NCBI GenBank assembly: GCA_009787385.1
Contig: WRGC01000002.1
Span: forward strand, 1-64,000
Source of the DNA: Bacillota bacterium
GTDB taxonomy: Bacteria; Bacillota; Clostridia; Christensenellales; Pumilibacteraceae
Direction of reading: 5' to 3'
Length of the DNA: 64,000 nt
Position 1 is the stretch's first letter, and each line of letters opens with the position of its first letter. Both the position numbers and the translations under genes were made by a program. The notes under the pieces were generated by a model. It saw only the letters and a list, made by a program, of their open reading frames with translations, ran no database searches and was not told the DNA's origin. Below, piece after piece: positions 7,660 through 16,472 of this stretch.

Positions 7660-10134
7660 CTACTCTCTCAACTTGCCATCAAAATTTTTTTCTAATATTT
7701 TGACTATATTTGCAACTTCATCATTGATATCTTTTTCTTTTAGAGTGACATCTGGGTGCAATAATATTTTTAGCGTAACACTCTTGGTATCTTGTGGTAT
7801 TTGAGAACCTGTATATATTCCTTGCAAATACACAGCACAATTGTATGTGCTAGAAGATTTTGCCAAATCTACCATTTTACCAACCGGCACCGTGCCTGAC
7901 ACTACTATATTTATATCTCTTTCAATAGGCAAATGTTTGGATACTTGTTTTGTTTGAACGGGTGTTTTTGTAGTTTCAATTAAACTAGATAAATCAAGTT
8001 GTGCCAAAACCACCTTGCAATCAACATCAAAGTTGGATAAAACATCAGGATGAATATCACCCAATACCCCAATACAATTTCCATCTACTATTACAGCACA
8101 ACTAGCATGCGGATTGAATGTCTCCCCACCAATGAGTGAAGCAATAGTACTATTAACTCCTTCAATATTCTCTAAAGATGATATTTGTTCTACAGTTATT
8201 ACAGCATGTGACCCCTTTAATCTAGTTACAATAGCTCTCACAATAGCTTTAATATCATAAAAATCAAAATTGTATTTAGACAATTTGTTGATATGAGCCA
8301 CAGCAAAACATAGCACTGTATCTTCTTTGGCCAAATTTTTTTCATTCAAAGGTTTGCCATTTGTGCTATATACTTTTCCAAATTCATAAAGTGAAATTCG
8401 TCTATTTTTGCGATTGATATTATACTGTATAGTTCTCAACATACCTGATATCAACTGCATTCTCATAGTATCTTGCTTGGTAGACAATGGATTGCGAATA
8501 ACAACCTTGTTGTCCATCATGCAATTTTTCAAACCAATCAACTCATTATCATTGCTTTCTACAAAACTAAAATTGACTATCTCACAAAATCCATTTTGAT
8601 GCAATATATGCTTGATATCATTGGTATTCTCATACGATACCCCTCTACTACCTACTCCAAATGTCTTGCTAAACTTGTATGTTGGAACAAGTTTTTCATA
8701 ACCTACAAATCTTATAAGTTCTTCTGCAATATCAGCAAATCCATCTATATCAGTACGCATAAGCGGCACTGTTATATTGATGTTATCTTTGTCTACCTTA
8801 ATTCCAAAACCCAATCCTATAAGTATGCGTCGTATCTCATCTATTGGGATATCTATACCCAATATTCCTTTGATATCTCCTATTGTAGTTACAATAGTTT
8901 GTTGTGATGGCTGCTCTACACAAACATCGTGATACTTATCTGTAACCAAACCTATACCATACTTATCTATAAGATGCAAAGCTCTCATCATTCCAAGTTT
9001 GGCAGTTTCTATACTCATACCTTTTTCATATCTTGTACTGCTATCAGTACGCACCCCTATATGCCTAGATCCAAGTCTTATATTTTTTCTTGCAAAAACT
9101 GCTGATTCCAAAAACACATTTTTGGTAGTCATTATAGTAGCACTATCCTTACCACCTATAATACCGGCTATAGCAAGCACCTTACTATCGCCACCAGAAC
9201 AAACAACTGTACAACTTTGTGAATCAAGCGAATATTCTTTGTCATTTAAAGCATGAATTTTGTCACCTTGACAAGCATCACGCACTACAACGCCTTCAGT
9301 TAGGTTTACAAGGTCAAACGCATGCATTGGCTGCCCTACATCAATACCAACATAATTAATTATATCTACAACACTATTGTGGACAGATATCCCCAATTTT
9401 GTTAAGCGTGACACAACAAAATCAGGAGTTTTATTAAATTTGATTTCCGTCACAACTTGTCCAATATAACGACTACAATAACCAAAATCCACATTAATAT
9501 TTGGCATTGCTATTTTGGATTTTGTTGTATTAAAGTCTAGACTTGGGACTATCAATGTCTTCTTGAGTGCTACAGAAATCTCTCTTGCAAGTCCATACAC
9601 GCTATGACAATCTGTCCTATTAGCAGGTACAGAAACATTCAAAATATAATCATCTAAATCCAACACAGTGCATATATCTGTACCCAATATATGCCCCAAC
9701 TTAGCAAAAAACTCGTCGCCATTACCCAATACGAGTATGCCATCATCGTGATATTGATGTTGCATATTTATTTCTTCGGGACTACACAACATACCTTGAC
9801 TAACAACTCCCCTAAGTTCACCTGTATTGATAATCTTGCCATCGGGCAATACCGCACCATCTTTGGCAACAGGGACATAATCACCTACTGTCAAATTGGT
9901 AGCACCCGTAACTATAGTAAGAGAACTACCCACATCTATATTGCAAACAACTAGTCTATCTGCTTTTGGATGTTTTTGAATGTCTACAACCTTTCCCAAT
10001 ACAACATTGCTTATACCACTAGAATTGCAAATTTCCTCTACTTCAAAGCCAATTCCAGTGAGATTTTGTGCAAGTTCTTGAGGAGTAATTGATATTTTGA
10101 CATAGTCATTCAGCCATGACATTAGTAGTTTCAT
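7660..10134 (-). CDS. pheT: Phenylalanyl-tRNA synthetase beta subunit
   Basis: 824 residues, full length. The N-terminal EMAP/tRNA-binding domain (about 40-150, with HPKADRL and VTGATNL), B3/B4 editing domain, B5 domain, catalytic-like core and C-terminal ferredoxin-fold anticodon-binding domain (about 730-824) are all recognisable. It forms the alpha2-beta2 enzyme with PheS and charges tRNA-Phe in the cytoplasm. AAAGGA precedes the ATG. Unusually, it is separated from pheS by a small gene and a mobile repeat instead of following directly. Confidence 0.97.
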   Translation of the reverse strand: MKLLMSWLNDYVKISITPQELAQNLTGIGFEVEEICNSSGISNVVLGKVVDIQKHPKADRLVVCNIDVGSSLTIVTGATNLTVGDYVPVAKDGAVLPDGKIINTGELRGVVSQGMLCSPEEINMQHQYHDDGILVLGNGDEFFAKLGHILGTDICTVLDLDDYILNVSVPANRTDCHSVYGLAREISVALKKTLIVPSLDFNTTKSKIAMPNINVDFGYCSRYIGQVVTEIKFNKTPDFVVSRLTKLGISVHNSVVDIINYVGIDVGQPMHAFDLVNLTEGVVVRDACQGDKIHALNDKEYSLDSQSCTVVCSGGDSKVLAIAGIIGGKDSATIMTTKNVFLESAVFARKNIRLGSRHIGVRTDSSTRYEKGMSIETAKLGMMRALHLIDKYGIGLVTDKYHDVCVEQPSQQTIVTTIGDIKGILGIDIPIDEIRRILIGLGFGIKVDKDNINITVPLMRTDIDGFADIAEELIRFVGYEKLVPTYKFSKTFGVGSRGVSYENTNDIKHILHQNGFCEIVNFSFVESNDNELIGLKNCMMDNKVVIRNPLSTKQDTMRMQLISGMLRTIQYNINRKNRRISLYEFGKVYSTNGKPLNEKNLAKEDTVLCFAVAHINKLSKYNFDFYDIKAIVRAIVTRLKGSHAVITVEQISSLENIEGVNSTIASLIGGETFNPHASCAVIVDGNCIGVLGDIHPDVLSNFDVDCKVVLAQLDLSSLIETTKTPVQTKQVSKHLPIERDINIVVSGTVPVGKMVDLAKSSSTYNCAVYLQGIYTGSQIPQDTKSVTLKILLHPDVTLKEKDINDEVANIVKILEKNFDGKLRE

Positions 10135-10246
10135 TAAAATATTATCCTTTAATAGGTATTTATCTTATCTAATATGACTTTTCTATATTTTTAACTGACA
10201 TTTGAATATATAAAAACAATAAATCTAATGGTATGAATTCTATTTT

Positions 10247-10436
10247 TAGGAGTGTACGAATTAGAGAGAATTAATATGAAAAAAGTAAAACTTAATTAAA
10301 ATCAACCTTAAAGAGTTCGAGTGGGGATTTCGCCCCCCATAGCTTTTTTGATTCTTTTTGGGCGTCAAAAAAGAATATAGCTACTTTTGTTGATTGTTTG
10401 TATCTTATTGTTAATAATAGCTATTTGTACAATATC
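10247..10436 (+). mobile_element. Dispersed MITE-like repeat, copy 4
   Basis: Left end TAGGAGTGTACGAAT; right end TTTGTACAATATC. Its last base coincides with the last base of the stop codon of the leftward gene at 10436-10810, so the insertion abuts that gene exactly. It lies inside the pheS-pheT interval. Confidence 0.8.
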
Positions 10437-10810
10437 TAATTTTTGCCATTCAATGCATCATTAAAACGCCTTTCCCATTGATTTATTTCATGTGGTCTAT
10501 TGTCTAATCTACAATATTCTGCCATTATACCATACCCCATAACTCTAGGCTTGTTGCATGGGTGAATGTTGGGAAGTTCCTGCTCTAGATTATTGACATC
10601 AATATTGTCTATTTTTAAATTTTTAAGTACATTAGACAGAGATTGAACAAGCAAGCAAAGAGCCTCAGCATCTTCAACTTCTATACTATCACTAACCACT
10701 TGACCATCTACTATTTGCATACCTTCTCCCTTAAAGATAGCTTCTGCTAACTCTGTAAGCAAAGCATAGTGTGCCGCCGTCTCTAGCAAATCTTTTATTT
10801 GCACTTCCAT
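10436..10810 (-). CDS. Unrecognised acidic protein between pheS and pheT
   Basis: 124 residues, predicted cytoplasmic, no membrane segment or signal. The start at 10810 is set by AAGGAG 7 bases upstream; a longer TTG-start reading runs through a run of nine C and is not credible. The first 30 residues look helical, followed by an Asp/Glu-rich stretch and a basic, Arg/Asn-rich C-terminus (RPHEINQWERRFNDAL). I do not recognise the family. It starts 47 bases after the pheS stop and is probably cotranscribed with pheS. Confidence 0.7.
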   Translation of the reverse strand: MEVQIKDLLETAAHYALLTELAEAIFKGEGMQIVDGQVVSDSIEVEDAEALCLLVQSLSNVLKNLKIDNIDVNNLEQELPNIHPCNKPRVMGYGIMAEYCRLDNRPHEINQWERRFNDALNGKN

Positions 10811-10857
10811 AGTATTTCTCCTTATAGGGTCTAATTGGGGGGGGGAATAGTTCAAAT

Positions 10858-11877
10858 CTACACAACAAATTGTCTCAAAAATCTTAAGTCATTTTCATAC
10901 AAATGTCTTATGTCTGTTATACCGTATACTATATTGTTGATGCGTTCTAAACCCATACCAAATGCAAATCCACTAAATCTACTTGGATTAATTCCACAGT
11001 TGGAAAGTACTTTTTGATTAACCATTCCCGCTCCCAATATTTCTATCCAACCTGTACCCCTACATATTTTGCACCCTGATTTGCAATTACAACTTGCATC
11101 AACTTCTACGCTAGGCTCAGTAAATGGGAAATATGAAGGTCTCAATCTTATTTCTGTTTTTTCACCAAATACAAACTTGGCAAACAACGACAATATCCCT
11201 TTCAAATCTCCCATAGTCAAACCCTTATCTACTACCAAACCTTCTATTTGGTGAAACATTGGACTATGAGTTGCATCAATATTGTCTGCCCTGTACACTG
11301 TTCCTGGTGAAAGTATCTTTAAAGGGGGCTTGATACTCTCCATCGCTCTAATTTGCCCGTTAGATGTGTGAGAACGCAACAATACTCCATCGCCCACAAA
11401 AAAGGTATCTTGCATATCTCTTGCAGGATGATCGTCCAAAACATTGAGAGCTTGAAAATTGTAATACTCTGTATCTATCTCAGGACTTTCATGCACTACA
11501 AATCCCAATCCCACAAACCAATTGACAATCCTATTGCGAGTTATGCTAAGTGGATGAAAATTGCCTATTTGACGCAAATGCTTGTCTATAGAAATATCTA
11601 CCGCTTGGGACTTAAGTAGCGCTGTAGTCTCTTGATGTTTCAACTCTATTTGTCTTGCATCAAATGCCTGTTCTAGCTTTGCCTTTGCATCATTGACTAT
11701 CTTGCCTATTTCTGATTTTTGAGCAGGGGTAAGTTCTCTTAAGCCCTTTAAGATACTTGTCAACTCACCCGACTTACCCAAAACTTGAACTTTTAGGTCA
11801 TATAACTTATCAGTAGAACCAACTTCTTGTATGCTTGTTAATACTTTATTTAGCAATTGTTGTATATCTTGTTGCAT
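10858..11877 (-). CDS. pheS: Phenylalanyl-tRNA synthetase alpha subunit
   Basis: 339 residues, typical length. N-terminal coiled-coil arm (1-90) that grips tRNA-Phe, then the class II catalytic core with motif 2 around HTSNGQIRAM and motif 3 near GFAFGMGLERI. A CNCKSGCKICRGTGW segment lies before motif 3, the cysteine-bearing insert seen in some bacterial PheS. The start at 11877 has AAGGA just upstream; a longer reading starts at 11910. The -10 box of its promoter ends only 12 bases before the ATG, so the leader should be about 5 nt. Confidence 0.97.
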   Translation of the reverse strand: MQQDIQQLLNKVLTSIQEVGSTDKLYDLKVQVLGKSGELTSILKGLRELTPAQKSEIGKIVNDAKAKLEQAFDARQIELKHQETTALLKSQAVDISIDKHLRQIGNFHPLSITRNRIVNWFVGLGFVVHESPEIDTEYYNFQALNVLDDHPARDMQDTFFVGDGVLLRSHTSNGQIRAMESIKPPLKILSPGTVYRADNIDATHSPMFHQIEGLVVDKGLTMGDLKGILSLFAKFVFGEKTEIRLRPSYFPFTEPSVEVDASCNCKSGCKICRGTGWIEILGAGMVNQKVLSNCGINPSRFSGFAFGMGLERINNIVYGITDIRHLYENDLRFLRQFVV

Positions 11878-11889
11878 AATTATATCCTT

Positions 11890-11918
11890 ATTATAACATA
11901 ATTGTAACATTATGTCAA
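11890..11918 (-). promoter_or_regulatory. pheS promoter
   Basis: Leftward TTGACA (11913-11918), 17-bp spacer, TATAAT (11890-11895), both consensus. Only 12 bases separate the -10 box from the pheS ATG, and the AAGGA lies in that gap. Confidence 0.8.
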
Positions 11919-11959
11919 TTATACTTGCGAGTTATCAATTACTTTTTAGATACAGCAAT

Positions 11960-13327
11960 CTATATCAAACTTCCAACCAAATTGCTATTCTTAGATTCTA
12001 CAACCTTTATAAATCCAAACTCACCCACTGCTATGTCTGTGTGTTTTAACAATACTAGTCTATCACATATAGTTCGGCAAAGTGCTTTGTTGCCATCATG
12101 TGCTACGCACAACACCTCATACTCTCTGCCTACTACATCCAAAGCATGCTGATTGCCTATCAAGCTTTGAGATTGTATAAGTCTAGTTATTCTATCCCTT
12201 TTGACTGTAGGACTAATTTGCCCCTCCATTCGTGCAGCTGGCGTACCACTGCGTTTTGAATACACAAAACTATATATATTATTAAACTTGGCTCTCTCTA
12301 CTATGTCTAGAGTATCCAAAAAATCTTCTTCTGTCTCAGTAGGAAAACCAACCATTATATCAGTACTAATACTACAATCCTTGCAAGCAGTCCTTATATC
12401 ATGTACAATTTTCATAAAACGCTCTCTAGTATAAGTACGATTCATCTTTTGCAAAATTCTATCTGCACCTGCTTGCAATGGCAAATGTATAATTTTGGCT
12501 AAATTTGGATTGTTGGCAACTACATCTATGACTTGTTGAGTTATGTCTTGAGGGTGTGGACTAGTAAACTTTAGTCTAAACTTGTATGGCAAATCACCTA
12601 TAGTCTGTATAAGATCAGCAAAATTGTAGTTTTCATACTTATAACTATTTACATTTTGCCCAATAAGGGTAATTTCTTTAAATTCATTTTTAAGCAATTG
12701 CTCACACTCTGCTACAATGCTATCAAAATTTCTACTAACTTCCCTACCTCTCACATGTGGCACAATGCAAAAAGTACAAAACTTGTCACAACCATTCATT
12801 ATATTAACTTTGGCACTAACTGTACTATCATGTAGTGTTGGCATAGCTATGTCCATATCTCTTTTGCCTGACAAAGCTAGTACCATAGACTTGGTTTGTT
12901 CTTTTTGTGCAATATAATCCAAAATTTTATATGGGTGAGCAGTACCAAATATTATGTCTACATGACTATAGGATTTTTGAACTTTGGCAGTAGTTTCTTT
13001 CTTTTGTGCCATACATCCCCCCAATGCTATAATCATACTAGGTTTAGCTTTTTTGTAAGCCTTAGCAGCCCCTATATTGCCATAAACTCTATCTTCAGCA
13101 CTCTCCCTTATACAACAGGTATAAAATATAAGCAAGTCTGCTTGAGATTTGTCAGTAGCCTTAATCCAACCAGCTTCTTCAAGTATCCCACTCAACCCTT
13201 GAGACTCTGCCACATTCATTTGACAACCATACACATCTATATAATATGTTTGAGCTTGTATAACAAAATCATTTTGGAATTCTTCTACAGTATATATATC
13301 ATTTTGATTTAATGCAAAATTTTTCAT
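11960..13327 (-). CDS. miaB: tRNA-2-methylthio-N6-dimethylallyladenosine synthase
   Basis: 455 residues from the ATG at 13327. The N-terminal UPF0004 domain holds three cysteines (YGCQMN, TCCIRE, GGCMAQ) for the auxiliary iron-sulfur cluster. The radical-SAM domain has CDKFCTFC. A C-terminal TRAM domain occupies about the last 65 residues. The enzyme adds the methylthio group to i6A37 of tRNAs reading UNN codons. It has its own promoter overlapping the engB terminator. No Shine-Dalgarno is visible; the mRNA leader should be about 5 nt. Confidence 0.96.
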   Translation of the reverse strand: MKNFALNQNDIYTVEEFQNDFVIQAQTYYIDVYGCQMNVAESQGLSGILEEAGWIKATDKSQADLLIFYTCCIRESAEDRVYGNIGAAKAYKKAKPSMIIALGGCMAQKKETTAKVQKSYSHVDIIFGTAHPYKILDYIAQKEQTKSMVLALSGKRDMDIAMPTLHDSTVSAKVNIMNGCDKFCTFCIVPHVRGREVSRNFDSIVAECEQLLKNEFKEITLIGQNVNSYKYENYNFADLIQTIGDLPYKFRLKFTSPHPQDITQQVIDVVANNPNLAKIIHLPLQAGADRILQKMNRTYTRERFMKIVHDIRTACKDCSISTDIMVGFPTETEEDFLDTLDIVERAKFNNIYSFVYSKRSGTPAARMEGQISPTVKRDRITRLIQSQSLIGNQHALDVVGREYEVLCVAHDGNKALCRTICDRLVLLKHTDIAVGEFGFIKVVESKNSNLVGSLI

Positions 13328-13339
13328 AATAATATAAGT

Positions 13340-13369
13340 AGTATACAATATTTATTAAAAAAAGTCCAA
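13340..13369 (-). promoter_or_regulatory. miaB promoter overlapping the engB terminator
   Basis: Leftward TTGGAC (13364-13369), 18-bp spacer, TATACT (13340-13345), 12 bases before the miaB ATG. The -35 box is also part of the 3' arm of the upstream terminator stem. Confidence 0.65.
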
Positions 13370-13390
13370 CGCATATTTTTGCTTGGACTT
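13355..13390 (-). terminator. engB terminator
   Basis: Stem AAGTCCAA/TTGGACTT (8 bp, 13-nt loop) followed on the minus strand by a run of seven T. It ends the valS-lon-engB operon. Confidence 0.8.
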
Positions 13391-13422
13391 CTTTATTAAC
13401 TGTATATTCTTAAAAATTATGC

Positions 13423-14076
13423 TCATAGTATATTTTTGTCATCAAACTCTTGACCACCATCAACTACCAACCCAATACCCCATATTTTTGTCAACAACTC
13501 TTGTCTACCAATTCCCGTAGTAGCACTAGTCATAATTATGTTGTCTCTACCCACTCTAAATCCTGTAGCTATTTGGCTAGCACTATTGTTGATTTGACTT
13601 TTAGAAAGCTTGTCTGATTTTGCACCTATTATCATAAATGGCAATCTTTTAGAATACAAATATTTTGCTGCCTGAATATCACTTTCCATTGGAGAATGAC
13701 GACTATCAACCAACAAAAAACATTGAGATAGAGTATCCGCCTTTGATAAATAATCATCTATCATACTATTCCACAATTCTCTATCTGCCTTGCTACTTTT
13801 AGAATACCCATACCCAGGCAAATCCACCAAAATTACTTTAGAATTTATATTCTCATCATTTACAATACCTATAAGCTCTACTTCAAAATAGTTGATGAGC
13901 CTAGTTCGCCCCGGTGTACTGCTAGACTTTGCCAACCCCTTTTGCCCAACTAGCATATTGATAAGGCTAGACTTGCCTGCATTGCTCCTACCTACCATAC
14001 ATATTTCTGGTTGTCTAGTCTCTTCAAACTTGGTGCGACTGTACAAAAATTTTGCAGATTTAATTTTTATATTCAT
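13423..14076 (-). CDS. engB: Ribosome biogenesis GTPase EngB/YsxC
   Basis: 217 residues, single TRAFAC GTPase domain: G1 GRSNAGKS (about 29), G2 threonine in STPGRTR, G3 DLPGYGY (about 85), a G4 reading AKSDK instead of the usual TKxDK, and G5 TSA. It assists 50S subunit assembly in Bacillota. It follows lon by 47 bases, the same lon-ysxC neighbourhood as in Bacillus. No Shine-Dalgarno is evident before the ATG. Confidence 0.95.
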   Translation of the reverse strand: MNIKIKSAKFLYSRTKFEETRQPEICMVGRSNAGKSSLINMLVGQKGLAKSSSTPGRTRLINYFEVELIGIVNDENINSKVILVDLPGYGYSKSSKADRELWNSMIDDYLSKADTLSQCFLLVDSRHSPMESDIQAAKYLYSKRLPFMIIGAKSDKLSKSQINNSASQIATGFRVGRDNIIMTSATTGIGRQELLTKIWGIGLVVDGGQEFDDKNIL

Positions 14077-14123
14077 AATACAATTTGCAATTTAAAGCCT
14101 TCAACAACCTAATTTCCTCAACT

Positions 14124-16472
14124 TTAATCTAGCAAAGCTCTTTCAAAAACTTCATCTACAGTATCTACCCAAACAATTTCCAATTGCTCTTGTACACTCT
14201 TTGGGATTTCGTCAATATCTTTTTTGTTGGCATTTGCAAGTATAAGCGTCTTGACTCCATTTCGCAATGCCGCCAAAGTTTTTTCTTTCAAACCACCTAT
14301 TGCCAAAACCTGTCCTCTCAAAGAAACTTCACCCGTCATAGCTATAGTACTATCTACCGGACGATTGGTAACTACGCTAAGTATTGCAAGTGAAATAGCA
14401 ATACCTGCACTTGGACCATCTTTGGGCGTAGCTCCCTCAGGAAAATGAACATGGAAGTCATTTGTTTTAAAAATTTCTGTAGTTAAGTTGTATTTTTCTG
14501 CTCTAGCCTTGACCACAGTCATAGCTGTAGTACAAGATTCTTTCATGATATTGCCCAAGTTTCCTGTAATACTAATAGTACCACTACCCTTAATCATAGT
14601 AGCCTCTACATACAACAACTTGCCACCTACTTGTGTCCATGCAAGTCCATTAACTATACCAATTTCATGCTTATCTCTTTCTCTTACAAACTCATATTTA
14701 GGAGCTCCCAAATATGGAACAATATCTGTCACTGTGGATTTTGGTCTAGTTTTTCCTTTTTCTAAAGCTTCTGCAATATTTACTGCCACTTTGCGACAAA
14801 TACTACCTATCTCACGCTCAAGGCGTCTCACGCCACTCTCTCTAGTATAATAATCTATCAAATCCTTTATAGAATTATCTTCAAACTTCAAATCTTTTGA
14901 ATTAATTCCATTGTATCCTAATTGTTTTGGGATTAAGTAGCGTTTGGCTATTTCCAATTTTTCTTCATAAGTATAACCACTCAACTCTATAATTTCCAAT
15001 CTATCCAACAATGGCAATGGTATACTATCCAAACTATTTGCTGTTGTAATAAATACAACTTGATTGAGATTAAATGGTACTTCTAGATAATGGTCCTTAA
15101 ATGCACTATTAGTATTATAATCTAATACTTCTAACAATGAAGACGACGGGTCACCCCTATTTGTATTTGTCATCTTGTCAATTTCATCTAACAAAAAAAC
15201 TGGATTGTTGACATTAACTTGACGCAAACCATTGATAATCCTACCCGGAATTGCACCTATATATGTTCTTCTATGTCCCTTTATCTCAGCTTCATCTCTC
15301 ACCCCGCCCAAACTCATAGTGACTAGCTTGCGTCCCATTGCCTTGGCTATACTCTCAACTATACTAGTTTTTCCTACCCCTGGTGGTCCTACAAAGCAAA
15401 GAATTGGGGACTTGGTATTTTGAGTCAATTTTCCTACTGCCAAAAATTCTATAATGCGTTTTTTGACTTTATCCAATCCATAATGGTCATTGTCCAATAT
15501 TTGCTTAGCTGTAGAAATTTCTATATTCTCAACTTGAGACTTGTGCCAAGGTAATTCTACTAAAGTATCAAAATAAGCTCTCAACATGCTATATTCAGGA
15601 CTATTTTGTTGAGTTTTTTCTAATCTACCCAATTCCTTTAACAACTTATTTTTGTCATCATCACTCAAACCAAACTCTTCTATCTTTTGCTTGAGTGTAT
15701 CCATCTCACTAGTATCATCTCCCAACTCATCAGCAATTACTTTTTGTTGTTCTCTTAGATAATACTCTCTCTGTTGCTTGTCTATGCGTTGACGGACTTT
15801 TTCTTGCACTTCTTTTTCTATAGTAAGCAAATCTATCTCATTATAAATCTTGACTGTACAATCTTCTATTTGTTTTAACAAATTAGGTTGAGACAAAAAC
15901 TCCATCTTATCAGAGTCAACCTTAAATATAATACTAGCTACAGCATACACAAACTTTTTTGGATCACTAGTATCTATACTACTTATAACTTCTTGAGGTA
16001 TATTAAAACCGCTTTTTTTAAACTCTTCAAAAGCTACAAGAAGCTCTCTCCTTGATGCTTCTAACACTGTAGGACTTGGAATAGGTTCTATAATATCCTT
16101 TAATTCTACTTCAAAAAAAGGATTGATAGCTTTGTAATTTTCTATCTCTTTTCTACTTCCTGCTGATATTATGACTCTCATAATATCATTTGGCAACTTG
16201 ATTACTTGCTTTATAGTAGCCAAGACACCTACTCTGTAAATGTCTTTAGGTGCTATCATACCATTATTGCTTGTTTTTTGAGTAGCCAAAAATATTTGTT
16301 TTCCCTCTTTTAGTGATTTGCCTACAGCCAATATTGCTTTCTCATGAGCTATATCAAAATGTATACTAGTATAGGGGAATACTACCAAACCATGCAAAAC
16401 TACCATGCTATGCACACTACTGTTAGACTTCTTTTGTTCATCATTTGTCGCCTGTTGTTCTAAATTTTTCAT
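14124..16472 (-). CDS. lon: ATP-dependent protease La
   Basis: 782 residues, full length. N-terminal substrate-binding domain (about 20-210), coiled linker, AAA+ module with Walker A GPPGVGKTS (about 365) and Walker B FLLDEIDKM, and the C-terminal Ser-Lys protease domain with the catalytic serine in KDGPSAGIA (about 690). Degrades misfolded and regulatory proteins in the cytoplasm. Its ATG overlaps the valS stop as ATGA, so the two are translationally coupled. No CIRCE element was seen near it. Confidence 0.98.
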   Translation of the reverse strand: MKNLEQQATNDEQKKSNSSVHSMVVLHGLVVFPYTSIHFDIAHEKAILAVGKSLKEGKQIFLATQKTSNNGMIAPKDIYRVGVLATIKQVIKLPNDIMRVIISAGSRKEIENYKAINPFFEVELKDIIEPIPSPTVLEASRRELLVAFEEFKKSGFNIPQEVISSIDTSDPKKFVYAVASIIFKVDSDKMEFLSQPNLLKQIEDCTVKIYNEIDLLTIEKEVQEKVRQRIDKQQREYYLREQQKVIADELGDDTSEMDTLKQKIEEFGLSDDDKNKLLKELGRLEKTQQNSPEYSMLRAYFDTLVELPWHKSQVENIEISTAKQILDNDHYGLDKVKKRIIEFLAVGKLTQNTKSPILCFVGPPGVGKTSIVESIAKAMGRKLVTMSLGGVRDEAEIKGHRRTYIGAIPGRIINGLRQVNVNNPVFLLDEIDKMTNTNRGDPSSSLLEVLDYNTNSAFKDHYLEVPFNLNQVVFITTANSLDSIPLPLLDRLEIIELSGYTYEEKLEIAKRYLIPKQLGYNGINSKDLKFEDNSIKDLIDYYTRESGVRRLEREIGSICRKVAVNIAEALEKGKTRPKSTVTDIVPYLGAPKYEFVRERDKHEIGIVNGLAWTQVGGKLLYVEATMIKGSGTISITGNLGNIMKESCTTAMTVVKARAEKYNLTTEIFKTNDFHVHFPEGATPKDGPSAGIAISLAILSVVTNRPVDSTIAMTGEVSLRGQVLAIGGLKEKTLAALRNGVKTLILANANKKDIDEIPKSVQEQLEIVWVDTVDEVFERALLD

